From positions 62,001 to 126,000 of the forward strand of contig NZ_REFV01000012.1 of NCBI RefSeq assembly GCF_003688895.1: a DNA stretch of 64,000 nt. Direction: 5' to 3'. Below the pieces are notes generated by a model. That model saw only the letters and a list, made by a program, of their open reading frames with translations, ran no database searches and had not been told where the DNA came from. A program made the position numbers and the translations under genes. Positions 61,491-64,000 of the stretch are shown here, piece by piece. Numbering within the stretch: the first letter of the stretch is position 1; every line of letters begins with the position of its first letter. This DNA comes from Dokdonia sinensis (GTDB taxonomy: Bacteria > Bacteroidota > Bacteroidia > Flavobacteriales > Flavobacteriaceae).

Positions 61491-62204
61491 CTATGCTAGT
61501 TTTTTGAGATATTGTTGTATGACGCTATCAAAACCAAAATACAATGATTCTGCAATAAGAGCATGTCCTATTGAAACTTCTAACAATTCTGGAATACTAT
61601 CTTTAAAAAATTCAATATTCTCTAAAGACAAGTCGTGCCCAGCATTTATACCTAACTGCAAGTCATTTGCTAGAAGTGCTACGTCAATGTAGGGCTTAAT
61701 CACATCTTTATTCCCTTGAGCATAACCTTTAGCATAGTCTTCTGTATAGAGCTCTACCCTATCAGTTCCAACTGCTTTTGCTCCTTCTACCATTTCCATA
61801 ACAGGATCTACAAATATGGAGGTTCTAATCCCATAAGACTTAAACTCTGAAATAACTTCTGTTAGAAAATTCTTGTTCTTGATTGTGTCCCAACCGGCAT
61901 TAGATGTTATTGCATCTACAGCATCAGGAACAAGAGTTACCTGAGCGGGCTTGCACTCCAAGACTAAATCAATAAATTTTTGAATAGGATTCCCCTCTAT
62001 ATTAAGCTCTTTAGCAACTATTTCCTTTAGGTCTCTTGCGTCCTGATATCTTATATGACGCTCATCTGGCCGGGGATGTATGGTTATTCCCTGAGCCCCC
62101 ATTTTTTCGAGATCTCTCGCTACCTTTACTACGTTAGGAAAATCTGCTCCACGGGAATTACGGAGCGTTGCAATTTTATTTACGTTTACACTTAGTACTG
62201 TCAT
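61491..62204 (-). CDS. pdxJ: Pyridoxine 5'-phosphate synthase
   Basis: 237 residues from ATG 62204 (MTVLSVNVNKIATLRNSRG), the family start; the frame to 62240 is upstream leader. TIM barrel with ITIHPRPDERHIRYQD (catalytic His and phosphate contacts), VTLVPD, EMGA-type elements and INAGHDLSL (ring closing region). It condenses 1-deoxyxylulose-5-P with 3-amino-2-oxopropyl phosphate to give pyridoxine phosphate. Divergent from the CBS gene; -7 box TATTTTTG at 62230-62237. Confidence 0.95.
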   Translation of the reverse strand: MTVLSVNVNKIATLRNSRGADFPNVVKVARDLEKMGAQGITIHPRPDERHIRYQDARDLKEIVAKELNIEGNPIQKFIDLVLECKPAQVTLVPDAVDAITSNAGWDTIKNKNFLTEVISEFKSYGIRTSIFVDPVMEMVEGAKAVGTDRVELYTEDYAKGYAQGNKDVIKPYIDVALLANDLQLGINAGHDLSLENIEFFKDSIPELLEVSIGHALIAESLYFGFDSVIQQYLKKLA

Positions 62205-62282
62205 TGTGTCCTTGGTATGAATTGTGCTACAAAAATACAAAGACGCCCGTGTGGGGCGGCTATTTTTTCATTATTTTGCAAT

Positions 62283-62939
62283 ATGCTCATTACAGATTAT
62301 ATCATAAACGACATAAAACCAGTTTCAGAAACAGAACCTGTCTCTGCTGTACAGTCTATCTTTAGTCAAACTACGTATTCACACGTGCCTGTCTCTAAGG
62401 ACGGCACGTATCAGGGCTCCCTTGCAGAAAATGACGCGCATTGCTACGAAGGAAAAACAACCATTTCTGAATATCGACATTCTTATAGTCAGTTTTTTGT
62501 GAGATTTGACACTAACTGGCTAGACGTTTTAGAGGCATTTGCTCAGAACAGTACAAACATAATGCCTGTGCTCGATGAGCATAATAGTTATTTAGGATAC
62601 TACGAACTGGCAGATGTGATGAATTTTTTTAACAGCACTCCATTCATAGCAGAATACGGAAGTGTCCTTATTATTGAGAAAGGAATATTAGATTATAGCT
62701 TTAGTGAGATAAGTCAAATTATTGAATCTAATGACGGAACGATTTTAGGAGCTTTTATTTCGAAAATAGAAAATGACGTAGCAGAAATCTCAATTAAAGT
62801 AGGAAAAGCTAATTTTAATGATCTTCTTGCAGCTTTTAGAAGATATAGTTACAATATAGTCTCTAGTCATCAAGAAGATACCTTTGTAAGAGATCTTAGA
62901 GAGCGTTCACAATATCTTGAAAAATATCTTAATATATAG
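62283..62939 (+). CDS. CBS-domain protein
   Basis: 218 residues from ATG 62283 (MLITDYIINDIKPVS); an in-frame start at 62217 would read through the pdxJ promoter. Two CBS-like repeats (about 1-60 and 65-130: NIMPVLDEHNSYLGYYELADVMNFF) and a C-terminal ACT-like or regulatory half (VGKANFNDLLAAFRRYSYNIV). Probably binds adenine nucleotides. It sits 5 bp before nadK, so it may modulate NAD(P) metabolism; that is inference from position. Confidence 0.87.
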   Translation: MLITDYIINDIKPVSETEPVSAVQSIFSQTTYSHVPVSKDGTYQGSLAENDAHCYEGKTTISEYRHSYSQFFVRFDTNWLDVLEAFAQNSTNIMPVLDEHNSYLGYYELADVMNFFNSTPFIAEYGSVLIIEKGILDYSFSEISQIIESNDGTILGAFISKIENDVAEISIKVGKANFNDLLAAFRRYSYNIVSSHQEDTFVRDLRERSQYLEKYLNI

Positions 62940-62944
62940 GCACT

Positions 62945-63829
62945 ATGAAAGTAGGCATCTTCGGCCAGTTTTATCATCGTGACTCTGCACGATATGTCCA
63001 GGAATTGCTGGATATTCTGGACAAACAAAATATTGAGGTAATTATAGAACGTAATTTTCTTGAACTCATTCATAAGAATGAGAATATTAATAAAAAATAT
63101 TCTCATTTCTCCACCTTTGAGGAATTAGACAAAAGCTACAATCTTTTCTTTAGTATAGGTGGTGATGGGACTATGCTCAGAACTGTCACCTACATAAGAG
63201 ACCTAGACATCCCCATAGTAGGTATTAACACAGGAAGACTAGGATTTCTTGCAACCATTAAGAAAGAAGCAATAGAAAAATCTGTTCTTCAAATCCTCAA
63301 GAGTAATTACTCGCTTTCTGAGCGATCACTACTGTCTGTAAAAGTAGAGGGTAATGCTGAGATTTTTGGCGACATGGACTTTGCGCTTAACGAGATTGCG
63401 GTAAATAGAAAAAACACAACCTCGATGATTTCGGTAGAGACCCATATAAATGGGGAACCACTTACCCACTATTGGGCAGATGGTCTCATTGTGGCTACAC
63501 CTACAGGATCTACAGGTTATTCCCTAAGCTGCGGGGGACCGGTAATCGCACCGCTCACCTCTAGCTTTGTTCTCACCCCTATTGCACCTCACAACCTAAA
63601 TGCTCGCCCTCTAGTGATTCCTGACAATAGCATTATAACACTTACCGTTTCGGGTAGAGAAGAGCAACACCTGATTTCGCTCGATTCCCGTATTACAACT
63701 TTAGACAACGACACTACAATTACAATCCAAAAATCACCTTTTACCGTCAAACTAATTACACTAGAAGACGAGAGCTTTCTTAAAACCCTACGCAAGAAAC
63801 TACTTTGGGGAGAAGATAAGCGCAATTAG
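62945..63829 (+). CDS. nadK: NAD kinase
   Basis: 294 residues. ATP/NAD-binding GGDGTML (72-78), NTGRLGFLA, the substrate region NEIAV, and ATPTGSTGYSLSCGGP. It phosphorylates NAD to NADP. Cotranscribed with the CBS gene (gap 5 bp). Confidence 0.96.
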   Translation: MKVGIFGQFYHRDSARYVQELLDILDKQNIEVIIERNFLELIHKNENINKKYSHFSTFEELDKSYNLFFSIGGDGTMLRTVTYIRDLDIPIVGINTGRLGFLATIKKEAIEKSVLQILKSNYSLSERSLLSVKVEGNAEIFGDMDFALNEIAVNRKNTTSMISVETHINGEPLTHYWADGLIVATPTGSTGYSLSCGGPVIAPLTSSFVLTPIAPHNLNARPLVIPDNSIITLTVSGREEQHLISLDSRITTLDNDTTITIQKSPFTVKLITLEDESFLKTLRKKLLWGEDKRN

Positions 63830-63888
63830 GCAATATTTAAGTAGAAAGACTGTTAACCAAATGTACCTCGAGATGGTATTTTTTTATG

Positions 63889-63904
63889 CGCTTTCGCGAA
63901 AGCG
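63889..63904. repeat. Palindrome CGCTTTCGCGAAAGCG (intergenic)
   Basis: Exact copy 60 bp past the nadK stop. Confidence 0.9.
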
Positions 63905-63954
63905 TATAATCCACACATTTACGTGTCTAATTACAGTTAAGAGTACATTATTAT

Positions 63955-63962
63955 TATATTTG
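63955..63962 (+). promoter_or_regulatory. -7 box before the gene at the right edge
   Basis: TATATTTG, a full TAnnTTTG match, 17 bp before an ATG at 63980; no clear -33 TTG. Confidence 0.5.
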
Positions 63963-63979
63963 CAAACTTTTGAAGCTAT

Positions 63980-64000
63980 ATGAGGTATTTGACGATTATT
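63980..64000 (+). CDS. Start of a gene continuing past the window (possibly porG)
   Basis: Seven codons, MRYLTII, look like the beginning of a signal peptide, preceded by a promoter box. In many Flavobacteriaceae the gene after nadK is porG (DUF6089, T9SS), then uppS and bamA. This call rests on gene order only. Confidence 0.4.

Noticed and set aside
1-64000. CRISPR array
   Set aside because: Palindromes are scattered, not regularly spaced with unique spacers; no cas genes seen.

Overview
The window looks like a chromosomal segment of a marine member of the Flavobacteriaceae (Bacteroidota). Supporting signs are Por/type IX secretion (T9SS) C-terminal sorting tails, several promoters of the form TTG-N19/20-TAnnTTTG, the tig-clpP-clpX order, a TonB-ExbD-ExbB set, the Na+/H+ antiporter NhaD and FadL/GDSL outer-membrane genes. 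A 14-base core palindrome (GCTTTCGCGAAAGC) occurs 18 times. I associate that word with Dokdonia/Krokinobacter-like genomes, but this is memory, not a search.

Layout. (1) 1-17.8 kb: five tandem MacB/FtsX-type permeases (the first cut by the window edge), one ABC ATPase and one membrane-fusion adaptor on the minus strand. They are divergent from a sigma-54-type response regulator and its NtrB-like kinase. The permease spacers are packed with palindromic repeats that inflate naive ORF starts. (2) 18-24.3 kb: a GH5 glycosidase lipoprotein, a 1179-residue leucine-rich-repeat T9SS cargo protein and a TlpA-like thioredoxin lipoprotein. (3) 24.4-40.3 kb: unrecognised secreted/cytosolic genes, an M4 metalloprotease, a kinase-LuxR regulator-kinase operon and a secreted fibronectin-III protein. 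(4) 40.4-40.9 kb: tRNA-Val(UAC), a GIY-YIG nuclease gene and a damaged second tRNA-Val copy. (5) 41-64 kb: mostly core genes: PBP1A, FolC, TonB/ExbD/ExbB, NhaD, glutamate-type dehydrogenase, AnmK, acyl-CoA dehydrogenase, EamA transporter, ClpX/ClpP/trigger factor, GDSL and FadL-type outer-membrane proteins, an alpha/beta hydrolase, PdxJ, a CBS protein and NAD kinase, with the first codons of a further gene at the right edge.

Two regulatory circuits are proposed from the sequence. First, a pair of ~17-bp sites spaced 21-22 bp apart lies upstream of both the adaptor gene and the outermost permease. At each place it sits 53 bp from a TTGGCA sigma-54-like -24 element, which fits control by the neighbouring sigma-54 activator. 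Second, an inverted repeat CTACCC-N5-GGGTAG lies before six transcription units between 23 and 40.4 kb. In five it is centred 34.5 bp upstream of a -7 box, and in the sixth about 33.5 bp. The kinase-regulator operon itself is one of the six, so a self-regulating LuxR-type regulon of secreted proteins is likely. No CRISPR array, prophage, complete insertion sequence or rRNA was seen.
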